Assembly (NCBI GenBank): GCA_963773655.1
Contig: CAVZBX010000001.1
Span: 1,178,001-1,242,000, forward strand
Source: DASSQJ01 sp963773655
GTDB taxonomy: Bacteria > Actinomycetota > Actinomycetes > Actinomycetales > Dermatophilaceae
Reading direction: 5' to 3'
DNA length: 64,000 bases
The position numbers and the translations under genes are program-made. This document shows, piece by piece, positions 49,686 to 57,383 of this stretch (position 1 is the first letter of the stretch; each line of letters opens with the position of its first letter). Below the pieces are notes generated by a model. It made no database searches. It was not told where the DNA came from and saw only the letters and a list, made by a program, of their open reading frames with translations.

Positions 49686-49699
49686 CGCCGGGCACCCCG

Positions 49700-49869
49700 G
49701 GCTCTGGTCGCTCTCGCCCGGTGGTGGTGCCGCTGCACCGCCACCGGGCGGCAGCGACCGGAGCCGGCGGGCAGCGACCAGAGCCGGCGGCAGCGACCAG
49801 AGCCGGCGGCAGCGACCAGACGCCGCGGCAGTGACCAGACGCCGCGGCAGCGACCAGAGCCCGCGGGAG
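49700..49869. repeat. Palindromic/tandem intergenic repeat, copy 3
   Basis: The clearest copy. The arms GGCTCTGGTCGCT (49700-49712) and AGCGACCGGAGCC (49753-49765) differ from a perfect palindrome at one base and enclose a 13-bp stem CCCGGTGGTGGTG / CACCGCCACCGGG (one G-T pair) with loop CCGCTG. The right arm then continues as about five units of a 19-bp repeat of type CAGCGACCAGAGCCGGCGG, degrading toward 49869. It lies between pnuX and hisE; no gene is inside. Confidence 0.88.
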
Positions 49870-49903
49870 TGGGATGCCGCGCAGCCCCCGGCGCCGGGCG
49901 CCG

Positions 49904-49909
49904 TACCCT
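49904..49909 (+). promoter_or_regulatory. -10 hexamer of hisE
   Basis: TACCCT, 8 nt before the GTG at 49918, directly after the repeat element. Confidence 0.4.
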
Positions 49910-49917
49910 TGTGCGTC

Positions 49918-50181
49918 GTGAAGACGTTCGACGCCCTCTTCGACGAGCTCGCCGACAAGGCCCGCACCCGGCCCGAGGGATCGGGCACGGTGGCCGCCCT
50001 CGACGCCGGCGTGCACCAGATCGGCAAGAAGATCGTCGAGGAGGCCGCCGAGGTGTGGATGGCCGCCGAGCACGAGGGGCGCGAGCGCACGGCGGAGGAG
50101 GTCAGTCAGCTGCTCTACCACCTCCAGGTGCTCATGCTCGCCACCGATCTCACCCCCGACGACGTCTACCGCCACCTCTGA
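49918..50181 (+). CDS. hisE: Phosphoribosyl-ATP diphosphatase
   Basis: 87 aa. Second step of histidine synthesis. Conserved KTFDALFDELADKA, GVHQIGKKIVEEAAEVWMAA (MazG-like metal site E-E-x-x-E) and EVSQLLYHLQVLML. The second GTG (49918) is chosen because it gives the family start MKTFD. hisG follows after 40 bp. Confidence 0.96.
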   Translation: MKTFDALFDELADKARTRPEGSGTVAALDAGVHQIGKKIVEEAAEVWMAAEHEGRERTAEEVSQLLYHLQVLMLATDLTPDDVYRHL

Positions 50182-50221
50182 GCCCGCACCGCCCGAGACC
50201 ACGAGGACCACAGGACCACCC

Positions 50222-51067
50222 ATGCTCCGCATCGCCGTCCCCAACAAGGGGTCGCTCTCCGAGCCCGCCGCCGAGATGCTGCGCGAGGCCGGGTACCGAA
50301 CCCGACGCGACTCCAAGGAGCTCGTCGTCGCCGACACCGCGAACGGCGTCGAGCTCTTCTACCTGCGTCCGCGCGACATCGCCGTCTACGTCGGCTCGGG
50401 CACCGTCGACTGCGGGATCACCGGCCGCGACCTGCTCCTGGACTCCGGCTCCGCGGCCCTCGAGGTGATGGAGCTGGGCTTCGGCGCCTCGACGTTCCGG
50501 TACGCCGCCCGGCCCGGCACCGTCGCGCGGCTCGACGACGTCAACGGCCACCGCGTCGCCACCAGCTACCCCGGCCTGGTCGAGAAGCACCTCGCCGACC
50601 ACGGCGTGGGCGCCGAGGTGGTCCGTCTCGACGGCGCCGTGGAGACGGCCATCACCCTCGGGGTCGCCGACGTCATCGCCGACGTCGTCGAGACCGGCGC
50701 CACCCTGCGCAGCCAGGGCCTCGAGGTCTTCGGCGACCCCATCCTGCGCAGCCAGGCGGTGCTCGTGCGCCGCGAGGGCAGCGAGGAGAAGGCCGGGATC
50801 GAGGTGCTGCGTCGCCGCCTGCTCGGTGTCATCACCGCCCGGCACTACGTGATGCTCGACTACGACGTGCCGAACGAGCTCGTCGACGCCGCCTGCGACA
50901 TCACCCCGGGCCTCGAGAGCCCCACGGTCTCGCCGCTGCAGAACCGCGACTGGTCCGCCGTGCGGGCGATGGTGCCGCGCGCGGTCACCAACACCGTGAT
51001 GGACGAGCTGTACGAGCTCGGGGCCCGCGCCATCCTCGTCACCGACATCAGCGCCTGCCGGCTGTGA
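50222..51067 (+). CDS. hisG: ATP phosphoribosyltransferase, long form
   Basis: 281 aa, length of the long (HisG_L) form with a C-terminal regulatory domain that binds histidine. LRIAVPNKGSLSEPAAEMLR, RDIAVYVGSGTVDCGITGRD, VATSYPGLVEKHL, the PRPP region DGAVETAITLGVADVIADVV and the C-domain SPTVSPLQNRDWSAVRAMVP are all present. First committed step and feedback point of histidine synthesis. It overlaps the next gene by 4 nt. Confidence 0.97.
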   Translation: MLRIAVPNKGSLSEPAAEMLREAGYRTRRDSKELVVADTANGVELFYLRPRDIAVYVGSGTVDCGITGRDLLLDSGSAALEVMELGFGASTFRYAARPGTVARLDDVNGHRVATSYPGLVEKHLADHGVGAEVVRLDGAVETAITLGVADVIADVVETGATLRSQGLEVFGDPILRSQAVLVRREGSEEKAGIEVLRRRLLGVITARHYVMLDYDVPNELVDAACDITPGLESPTVSPLQNRDWSAVRAMVPRAVTNTVMDELYELGARAILVTDISACRL

Positions 51068-51525
51068 GCACGGCCGCCGGGACACCGCTCGACGCGCCGT
51101 TCCGCCCACGCCGCGGCCGCGTCGTCCCGCTCGTCATGGGCGTCGTGGCGATCGCGCTCACCGGTCTGGTGGCGCTCGGGATGGGCGCCCTCGGCTCGTG
51201 GACGGGGCCGGACCAGATGATGATGCTGGGCCTGGGCGTCGCCATCGCCGCCTTCCTGTGGCGGTACGCCTCGATCCGGGCGGTGCCGGGGGAGGAGGGG
51301 CTGCGGGTGCGGAACCTCCTCCTCACCCGCACCGTGGCGTGGGACGAGATCCTCGCGGTGCGCTTCCCCGAGGGTGACCCCTGGGTGACGCTCGAGCTCG
51401 ACGACACCGACGTGCTCGCCGTCATGGCGATCCAGCGGGTCGACGGCGAGCGGGGCCGCGAGGAGGCGGTCCGGCTCGCCACGCTGTGGACCCGCCGGCG
51501 CAGCACGCCGCCTCCAGCGCCCTAG
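51064..51525 (+). CDS. PH domain membrane protein
   Basis: 153 aa, GTG overlapping hisG. Two transmembrane segments (about residues 23-45 and 52-67), then EEGLRVRNLLLTRTVAWDEI and LAVRFPEGDPWVTLELDDTD, a small bacterial pleckstrin-homology-like domain (bPH). A protein of this type follows hisG in many actinobacteria; its role is unknown and the link to histidine synthesis may be only positional. Confidence 0.85.
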   Translation: MSTAAGTPLDAPFRPRRGRVVPLVMGVVAIALTGLVALGMGALGSWTGPDQMMMLGLGVAIAAFLWRYASIRAVPGEEGLRVRNLLLTRTVAWDEILAVRFPEGDPWVTLELDDTDVLAVMAIQRVDGERGREEAVRLATLWTRRRSTPPPAP

Positions 51526-51794
51526 ACCCACCGGCGCCCTGGACCCACCGCCGCCGGCGCCGGCGCTCGCCGCGCGACCCCGCCGCCGGCGCGCTCCACC
51601 CCGCCGCGGCCCCAGCACCCAGTGCGCCCCGCAAACCCTGCCCGCATCATTCATGTGCGTGCCCCGGGCAGTGTGTCGTGACCACCCTCCCGCCGCACGC
51701 CCCACCGCAGGAACGGGTTCGCAGCTGCGTGCCTCCGTCATCCACATGAATGACGGGGGCAGCCTTCTCCGGAGAAGAAGGTGTGGCGGGAGCC
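51526..51794. other. Intergenic region with three inverted repeats
   Basis: No gene is supported in this stretch. It contains TCATTCATGTG (51647-51657) and its exact inverse CACATGAATGA (51743-51753); CCGTCAT (51735-51741) with ATGACGG (51750-51756), a 7-bp palindrome with an 8-bp spacer; and the perfect 14-bp palindrome CTTCTCC-GGAGAAG (51764-51777). These may be binding sites for the downstream regulator or RNA structures. Confidence 0.6.
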
Positions 51795-51828
51795 TTGACC
51801 GTATCCATCGGTTGCTGCTTATCATAAG
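51795..51828 (+). promoter_or_regulatory. arsR promoter with operator over the -10
   Basis: -35 TTGACC (51795-51800) and -10 TATCAT (51820-51825), 19-bp spacer; +1 falls at or next to the GTG at 51831, so the message is leaderless. CTTAT-C-ATAAG (51818-51828) is a palindrome over the -10, a likely ArsR-family operator for autorepression. Confidence 0.65.
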
Positions 51829-51830
51829 TC

Positions 51831-52136
51831 GTGACTGATGCGGCGACGGCGCTGGACGCGCTCGGCGACCCCACCCGCCGGGTGGTCCTCGAGCTGCTGC
51901 GCGATGGTGAGCGGAGCGTCCGCGAGATCACCGACCACACCAGCGTCTCGCAGCCGGCGGTCTCGCAGCACCTGCGCGTGCTCCGCGACGCCGGGCTGGT
52001 GGACGTCCGGCCCGCCGGCACCCGCCGGCTCTACCGCATCCGCCCCGACGGGTTCGCCGACGTGCGGGCCTGGGTGGACGGGTTCTGGGACGACGCCCTC
52101 GCGGCGTTCGTCGCCCACGTCGAGGAGGACCGATGA
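51831..52136 (+). CDS. ArsR/SmtB family transcriptional regulator
   Basis: 101 aa. Winged helix: ALDALGDPTRRVVLELLRDG, the recognition helix region SVSQPAVSQHLRVLRDAGLV, the wing RPAGTRRLYRIRPDG. No metal-binding Cys, so it belongs to the non-metal group commonly paired with an SRPBCC protein, which it overlaps by 4 nt. GTG start at the predicted transcription start. Confidence 0.93.
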   Translation: MTDAATALDALGDPTRRVVLELLRDGERSVREITDHTSVSQPAVSQHLRVLRDAGLVDVRPAGTRRLYRIRPDGFADVRAWVDGFWDDALAAFVAHVEEDR

Positions 52137-53068
52137 ACACACCGACGACGACCAGGCCCCCGGTGCTCCGGGCGGCCCTCGTGCGCTGCGATGCCGACGA
52201 GGCGTTCGCGGCGTTCACCGACCGGATGGGGGCCTGGTGGCCGCTGCCGACCCACGGCATCTTCGGGGCCCGCGCGGGCGGGGTGGCCTTCGAGGCCGGG
52301 CGCCTCGTCGAGCGCTCGGTCGACGGCGAGGAGGCCGTCTGGGGCGAGGTGCTCGCGTGGGAGCCGCCGCACCGGCTCGTCGTCAGCTGGCACCCCGGCC
52401 GCCCGGCCGAGGACGCCAGCGAGGTCGAGGTGCGCTTCCTGCCCGACGACGGCGGTACGCGGGTCGAGCTCGAGCACCGCGGGTGGGAGCGGTTCGGTGC
52501 GGACGCCGTGCGTCGCCGGCGCGGGTACGTCGGTCCGGGCACGTGGGGAGCGGTGCTCGAGCACTTCGCCGACGTCGCCGAGCCCCCGCTCGACGGCCCC
52601 GACCTCACCGCCCTGCGCGCCGCCTACGCGGCCTTCTTCGCCGAGGCCGAGCGCGGTGGCCTCGGCCCCGCGCCGGCAGGGGAGTGGGACGCCGACCAGG
52701 TGCTCGCCCACGTCGCCCTGAACGACCTCGCGATGACCGCCGTCGCCCATGCGCTGGTCGACGGCCGCGAAAATCTGGAGTTCCGCAACACGGTGTGCCA
52801 GGACCCGGCGGTGCTCGCGGCCGAGGTGGCCCGCACGCCCGACCCTGCCGCGAGGGTCGCCCGCGGCCGCGCCCTCGCCGAGGTGGCGATGGCGGCCGTC
52901 GCCCGGCTCGGTCCGCAGCAGCGGGCCACCCCGGTGCGGTGCGTCCTCCACCACGACGGCGAGGTGGTGCTCGACGAGCGGATGCCGTGGGGCGTGCTCG
53001 CCGTGGACCTGCAGGCCGCGCGGCACCTGCCTGCGCACACCGGCCAGCTGGCCGACCTCAGGACCTGA
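52133..53068 (+). CDS. SRPBCC (AHSA1-like) protein fused to a DinB-like domain
   Basis: 311 aa. Residues about 10-155 are an AHSA1-type START-like fold (LVRCDADEAFAAFTDRMGAW, EVLAWEPPHRLVVSWHPGRP, VELEHRGWERFG, GPGTWGAVLEHFADVAE). Residues about 175-311 resemble the DinB/mycothiol-dependent maleylpyruvate isomerase helical bundle (EWDADQVLAHVALNDLAMTA, and TGQLADLRT at the end, typical of this fold). Probably binds a hydrophobic or thiol substrate. Translationally coupled to its ArsR regulator; its 3' end overlaps the convergent MFS gene by 11 bp. Confidence 0.82.
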   Translation: MNTPTTTRPPVLRAALVRCDADEAFAAFTDRMGAWWPLPTHGIFGARAGGVAFEAGRLVERSVDGEEAVWGEVLAWEPPHRLVVSWHPGRPAEDASEVEVRFLPDDGGTRVELEHRGWERFGADAVRRRRGYVGPGTWGAVLEHFADVAEPPLDGPDLTALRAAYAAFFAEAERGGLGPAPAGEWDADQVLAHVALNDLAMTAVAHALVDGRENLEFRNTVCQDPAVLAAEVARTPDPAARVARGRALAEVAMAAVARLGPQQRATPVRCVLHHDGEVVLDERMPWGVLAVDLQAARHLPAHTGQLADLRT

Positions 53069-54293
53069 CGGCGGCGGCCCGTTCGCCCACCCGGGCCAGC
53101 GTGGGCCGCAGCCGCCAGGCCAACACCAGCTGCGGCACCGCCACGGCGGTGAGCAGCGCCCAGAGCAGCGCGTAGGAGCCGGTGAGGTCGAGGGCGAGCC
53201 CCAGCGACGCCGGCCCCGCCGACGCCACCGTGTACCCGAGGAGGAACCCCATCGCGCTCAGCCGCGCGCTGTCGCGGGGCGTCACGCTGAACCGCACCAC
53301 CAGACCCAGTGCGAGGGCGAAGCAGGCACCCTGCCCCAGCCCGAGGACGACCACCCATGCCAGCGGGGCGACCTCGGGGGCCAGCCAGATCCCGGCCATC
53401 CCCGCGCCGGTGAGGGCCGAGGCGCCGACGAGGAGGCCGCGCCAGTCGTGGCTGCGGTCGAGCAGGACCGGGGCGAGGAGACCGGACACGAGCTGGGTGC
53501 CGGTCAGCACCGACGTCAGCAGCCCGGCCTCGGCGGCGCTCCAGCCCTGCGACTCGTAGGTGGGCGAGAGCCACGCGAGCGAGGAGTAGAACTGCCACGA
53601 CTGCACGACGAGGAAGCCGGAGAGGAGCCACGCCGTCGCGCTGCGCCAGGGGAGCGCGTGCGAGACGTCCGCCGGTCGCTCCACGGGGAGGGCGTGGTGG
53701 TGCACCGAGCGGACCACCGGCCACCACGCGAGCACCGCGAGCGCCGCGAGCGGGGCCCACGCCAGCAGCGACCGCGACCACGACCCCAGCGCCTCGGCCA
53801 GGGGTACGGCGGCGGCCGCCGCGACCGCAGCCGTGCCCATCATCGCGAGCATCACCAGCCCGGTGCCGAGCCCGGACCGGGCCGGCGGGAACACGGCCTT
53901 GACCACCCCGGGGAGCAGGGTGCCGGCGAACGCGATGCCCGTGCCGGCCACGAGGGTGCCGGCGTAGAGCGACCAGACCTGGCCGTCGCCCAGGCCGCGG
54001 ACCACGACACCGACGAGGACCAGCGTCGCGCCGGCGCCGACGGTGGCCGCCGCCCCCGCCCGCCGGGCCACCTGGTTGGACACGGGGGCCAGGAGGCCCA
54101 TGCAGAGCACTGGAAGCGTGGTGAGCACCCCCATCCACGCGCTCGACAGGCCGAGGTCGGCCCGGATCGTCTCGGCGAGCGGCGGCAGGCTGGCCACGAG
54201 GGTCCGCAGGTTCGCCGCCACGAGGACGAGAGCCGTGAGGACCACCCACGTGGGCAGCGGCCGCACGGGGACGTCGGGGCTGGGGACGCTCAC
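53058..54293 (-). CDS. CynX/NimT-type MFS transporter
   Basis: 411 aa, GTG start overlapping the upstream gene. Twelve hydrophobic helices. LVAANLRTLVASLPPLAETI at TM1 is the hallmark of the CynX/NimT group (cyanate or 2-nitroimidazole export in the named members). Also GTGIAFAGTLLPGVVKAVFP and LLGYTVASAGPASLGLALD. Substrate here is unknown; co-operonic with a FUSC-like exporter. Confidence 0.85.
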   Translation of the reverse strand: MSVPSPDVPVRPLPTWVVLTALVLVAANLRTLVASLPPLAETIRADLGLSSAWMGVLTTLPVLCMGLLAPVSNQVARRAGAAATVGAGATLVLVGVVVRGLGDGQVWSLYAGTLVAGTGIAFAGTLLPGVVKAVFPPARSGLGTGLVMLAMMGTAAVAAAAAVPLAEALGSWSRSLLAWAPLAALAVLAWWPVVRSVHHHALPVERPADVSHALPWRSATAWLLSGFLVVQSWQFYSSLAWLSPTYESQGWSAAEAGLLTSVLTGTQLVSGLLAPVLLDRSHDWRGLLVGASALTGAGMAGIWLAPEVAPLAWVVVLGLGQGACFALALGLVVRFSVTPRDSARLSAMGFLLGYTVASAGPASLGLALDLTGSYALLWALLTAVAVPQLVLAWRLRPTLARVGERAAAVRS

Positions 54294-55381
54294 GGCAGGT
54301 GCGACTCCGGGACGAGCTGGATCGCCTCGTCGTCGTCGAGGCCGGCGACGACGAGCAGGTCGACGACCATCGACCGGGCCTGTCCGCGGATCATCTCGGC
54401 CGACAGGCCTGCACCCTCGGCCCGGGCGGACCGCCCGGCCACCCGCGCGAGCACGGCCCGACCGGACGACGGCTGCGTGTGCTCGTCGAGCACCCGGGCC
54501 AGGTCCTCGGCCGCGTGCGCGAGCTCGTCGAGGAGCGCGACGTACCGGTCCGGCACCGGCTCCCGACGGCGCACCGCGACCACCGCCCGCCGGGCGAGGA
54601 CCCGCAGGTTCCGCACGCACCTGTCGAGCGGGACCACCAGCTCGGATGCGGCGACCACCTGCGGTCGGTGGCGGCGCAGGAGCGGCGACTGCCGGACCAC
54701 GGCCACCCCCTCGGCCGCGGCCGTGCGCAGGTCGGTGAGGGAACCCTCGAGGGCGCGGGCCCGGTCCAGCGCCGCGGCGGCGAGGCCGGCGTCCCGCTCG
54801 CGCAGCGCCGTGGCGACGTCGTGGAGTGCGGCCGCGACCTCCCGCACGACCCGGGCGGCCTGCGCCCGGGGCCGGGTGATCGGGGCCGTCGGGGCCAGGG
54901 TGCCGATGACGATCGCGACCGCTCCGCCGACGAGGGCGTCGAGCCACCGGGAGAGCCCTTCGCCGGCCGAGGCGACGAAGGCGACGATGAAGACGGCCTG
55001 CACCCCGGCCTGCATGACGATGAGCTGACCGGAGGAGAGCACCATCGCGATGGCCATGGCCGCGACCACGACGAGGGCCATCTGCCACGCCCCGCCGCCG
55101 AGGAGCAGGACGATGACGTCCCCGGTCAGCACCCCGATCGCCACGCCGAGGGCGACCTCGACGATGCGCCGCAGCCGCTGCCCGTAGGTGAGCCCGAGCC
55201 CGAGGATGGCCGTCACCGGGGCGAAGAACGGCTGCTCGTGCCCGAGGACGGTGCCGGCGATGAACCACGACAGGAACACCGCGACCCCGATCTGGGCGAG
55301 GAGCGGCCAGCGGTCACGCAGCCGCGCCAGCCCACGGGCCAGCCCCTCACGCAGTGTCCGGGTGCGGCCGGGGCTGCTCAC
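54290..55381 (-). CDS. FUSC/aromatic acid exporter-like membrane protein
   Basis: 363 aa. An N-terminal block of about six transmembrane helices (PFFAPVTAILGLGLTYGQRL, RIVEVALGVAIGVLTGDVIV, SGQLIVMQAGVQAVFIVAF, LVGGAVAIVIGTLAP) is followed by a helical cytoplasmic domain (AALHDVATALRERDAGLAAA and on) and a C-terminal EMIRGQARSMVVDLLVVAGL. This half-size form resembles ArAE/FUSC proteins of actinobacteria. GTG start; it overlaps both neighbours by 4 nt. Confidence 0.82.
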   Translation of the reverse strand: MSSPGRTRTLREGLARGLARLRDRWPLLAQIGVAVFLSWFIAGTVLGHEQPFFAPVTAILGLGLTYGQRLRRIVEVALGVAIGVLTGDVIVLLLGGGAWQMALVVVAAMAIAMVLSSGQLIVMQAGVQAVFIVAFVASAGEGLSRWLDALVGGAVAIVIGTLAPTAPITRPRAQAARVVREVAAALHDVATALRERDAGLAAAALDRARALEGSLTDLRTAAAEGVAVVRQSPLLRRHRPQVVAASELVVPLDRCVRNLRVLARRAVVAVRRREPVPDRYVALLDELAHAAEDLARVLDEHTQPSSGRAVLARVAGRSARAEGAGLSAEMIRGQARSMVVDLLVVAGLDDDEAIQLVPESHLP

Positions 55382-55953
55382 CGGCCCTCCGTCGAGACCA
55401 CCACGTCGGCCCGGTCGCGGGTGCGGTCGGCAGCGAAGAGGGCCTCCTCCTGGGCGGCCCACCGCTCCCAGTGCGGTCGGTAGACCTCGCCGTCGCGGGC
55501 CAGGCCGCGCCGCATCCGCTCCTCGCGGGGGGCCTCTACCCAGACCCGGACAGCGGCGTGGCGGCCGGCCTCGCCGACGCTGGACCCGCACCCTTCCACG
55601 ACGAGCAGCGGACCCGGCGTCACGGTGCGGGTCCCGCCCCAGGCGGCCGCCTCCCAGTCCCACGTGCGGTAGGTCGCGCGCTCGCCCCGGGCCAGCGGCT
55701 CGAGCACCTCGGCCACGAGGAGCGGCACGGCGTCGGCGAGGCCGTCCCAGCCGGGGTACAGCTCGTCCAGGTGCACGACGGGGCAGCCCAGGGCGTCCAC
55801 GACGCCGCGCGCCAGGGTCGTCTTGCCCGAGCCGCTCGGACCGTCGACGGCGACGACGGCGGTGCCGCCGCAGCGCGGGGCGGCGTCACGGAGCGCGGCG
55901 AGGACGGCGGCGACGTCCGCCGGGTCGGCCGGGTCCGTGCCCTGGAACCACAC
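55378..55953 (-). CDS. Uridine kinase-like P-loop protein
   Basis: 191 aa from the GTG at 55953. The P-loop GPSGSGKT is at 39-46; PVVHLDELYPGWDGLADAVP and LLVVEGCGSSVGEAGRHAAV are typical of actinobacterial uridine-kinase-like proteins that lack further uridine kinase motifs. May phosphorylate a nucleoside or another small molecule. It is the first gene of a three-gene unit with the FUSC and MFS proteins; it diverges from hisF across 36 bp. Confidence 0.8.
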   Translation of the reverse strand: MWFQGTDPADPADVAAVLAALRDAAPRCGGTAVVAVDGPSGSGKTTLARGVVDALGCPVVHLDELYPGWDGLADAVPLLVAEVLEPLARGERATYRTWDWEAAAWGGTRTVTPGPLLVVEGCGSSVGEAGRHAAVRVWVEAPREERMRRGLARDGEVYRPHWERWAAQEEALFAADRTRDRADVVVSTEGR

Positions 55954-55977
55954 GGGAACCGACCCTAGTGGCGCGAC

Positions 55978-55983
55978 TACGCT
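55978..55983 (+). promoter_or_regulatory. -10 hexamer for leaderless hisF
   Basis: TACGCT, then 6 nt, then the GTG at 55990. It shares the 36-bp divergent gap with the minus-strand kinase gene. Confidence 0.5.
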
Positions 55984-55989
55984 TGCCGC

Positions 55990-56763
55990 GTGTCCGTCGC
56001 CGTCCGCGTCATCCCGTGCCTCGACGTCGACGCGGGGCGCGTCGTCAAGGGCGTGAACTTCCGGGGGCTGCGCGACGCCGGCGACCCGGTGGAGCTGGCC
56101 CGCAGGTACGGCGAGCAGGGCGCCGACGAGCTGACCTTCCTCGACGTCACCGCGAGCAGCGGCGACCGCGACACCGTCTACGACGTCGTGGCCCGCACCG
56201 CCGAGGAGGTGTTCATCCCGCTGACGGTGGGCGGTGGCGTGCGCACCGTCGCCGACGTCGACCGGCTGCTGCGCGCGGGCGCGGACAAGGTGGGCGTCAA
56301 CACAGCCGCGATCGCCCGGCCGGAGCTCATCGCCGAGACCGCCGACCGGTTCGGCGCCCAGGTGCTGGTGCTCTCGGCCGACGTGCGCCGCCGCCGCGAC
56401 GAGGCGGGCCGCCCGCTCGGGGGCTTCGAGGTGACGACGCACGGCGGGCGGACCGGCACGGGCCTGGACGCCGTCGAGTGGTGCGTGCGGGCGGAGACGC
56501 TGGGGGCGGGGGAGATCCTGCTGAACTCGATGGACGCCGACGGCACCCGGGACGGCTTCGACCTCGAGCTCATCGCCCGGGTCCGGGCGGAGGTGTCGAT
56601 ACCGGTGGTGGCCAGTGGCGGCGCCGGGGCGGTGGAGCACTTCGCGCCGGCGGTCGAGGCCGGGGCGGACGCCGTGCTCGCGGCGAGCGTCTTCCACTTC
56701 GGCGACCTGACGATCGGCCAGGTCAAGGAGTCGCTGCGCGCGCACGGGTTGCCGGTGCGCTGA
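55990..56763 (+). CDS. hisF: Imidazole glycerol phosphate synthase subunit HisF
   Basis: 257 aa. Cyclase half of IGPS, joins PRFAR and ammonia from HisH. RVIPCLDVDAGRVVKGVNF (catalytic Asp), DELTFLDVTASS, VGGGVRTVADVDRLLRAGAD, LSADVRRRRD (second catalytic Asp region), THGGRTGTGLDAVEW and VVASGGAGAVEHF. Complete barrel. hisH and hisA are not in the window. Confidence 0.97.
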   Translation: MSVAVRVIPCLDVDAGRVVKGVNFRGLRDAGDPVELARRYGEQGADELTFLDVTASSGDRDTVYDVVARTAEEVFIPLTVGGGVRTVADVDRLLRAGADKVGVNTAAIARPELIAETADRFGAQVLVLSADVRRRRDEAGRPLGGFEVTTHGGRTGTGLDAVEWCVRAETLGAGEILLNSMDADGTRDGFDLELIARVRAEVSIPVVASGGAGAVEHFAPAVEAGADAVLAASVFHFGDLTIGQVKESLRAHGLPVR

Positions 56764-56815
56764 TCGGGAGACGCCGGGGTGGTGGGGCGGGCGGGTTGGC
56801 GGAGGGGTGCTCCGG

Positions 56816-56863
56816 CTCAGCGCAGGGTCGTTCTGCCCTGCGCAGGGTGCGGCATGCGCTGAG
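56816..56863 (+). promoter_or_regulatory. Nested inverted repeats between hisF and hisI
   Basis: Outer arms CTCAGCGCA (56816-56824) / TGCGCTGAG (56855-56863) and inner arms GCGCAGGG (56820-56827) / CCCTGCGC (56836-56843), both perfect. They overlap at GCGCA, so only one can form at a time. Could be the hisF terminator or a switch ahead of hisI-trp. Confidence 0.6.
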
Positions 56864-56993
56864 CTGCGCCAGCGTGTGTGGAGGCGGGGCGTCATCGTGC
56901 CGGCTGCCGTCGGCGTGGACCGGCGCCCGCCCGCCGCGCCGGCCGGCGCGGTCCGCCACCCGGCCCCGTCCCGGCCCCGCCGGGCCGGCGCGG

Positions 56994-56999
56994 CAGAAT
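56994..56999 (+). promoter_or_regulatory. -10 hexamer for leaderless hisI-trp operon
   Basis: CAGAAT, then 6 nt, then the GTG at 57006. If used, the nested hairpins upstream would not be in this transcript. Confidence 0.35.
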
Positions 57000-57005
57000 G
57001 ACCCG

Positions 57006-57383
57006 GTGCCCGCATCCTCCCCGAGCCCGCTCGACCCCGCCCTCGCCGCCCGGCTCAAGCGGGACGACTCCGGTCTGGTCGCCGCCGTGGTCCAGCAGCA
57101 CGACAGCGGCGAGGTGCTCATGCTCGGGTGGATGGACGACGAGGCCCTGCGCCGCACCCTCACCGAGGGCCGGGTCACCTTCTGGTCCCGCAGCCGGGCC
57201 GAGTACTGGCGCAAGGGCGACACCTCCGGCCACGTCCAGCACGTGCGCTCGGTGGCGCTCGACTGCGACGGCGACGCGGTGCTCGTGCGCGTCGACCAGG
57301 TGGGCGCGGCCTGCCACACCGGCGACCACAGCTGCTTCGACGCCGGGGACCTCGACGCGGTCGTCGGGGACGACGCCCCGTGA
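57006..57383 (+). CDS. hisI: Phosphoribosyl-AMP cyclohydrolase
   Basis: 125 aa. Third step of histidine synthesis. LMLGWMDDEALRRTLTEGRV, FWSRSRAEYWRKGDTSGHVQ, and the zinc Cys set (LDCDGDAVLVRVDQ, AACHTGDHSCFD). The GTG overlaps nothing upstream; the stop overlaps trpE by 4 nt. hisI ahead of trpE is the common actinobacterial order. Confidence 0.96.
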   Translation: MPASSPSPLDPALAARLKRDDSGLVAAVVQQHDSGEVLMLGWMDDEALRRTLTEGRVTFWSRSRAEYWRKGDTSGHVQHVRSVALDCDGDAVLVRVDQVGAACHTGDHSCFDAGDLDAVVGDDAP

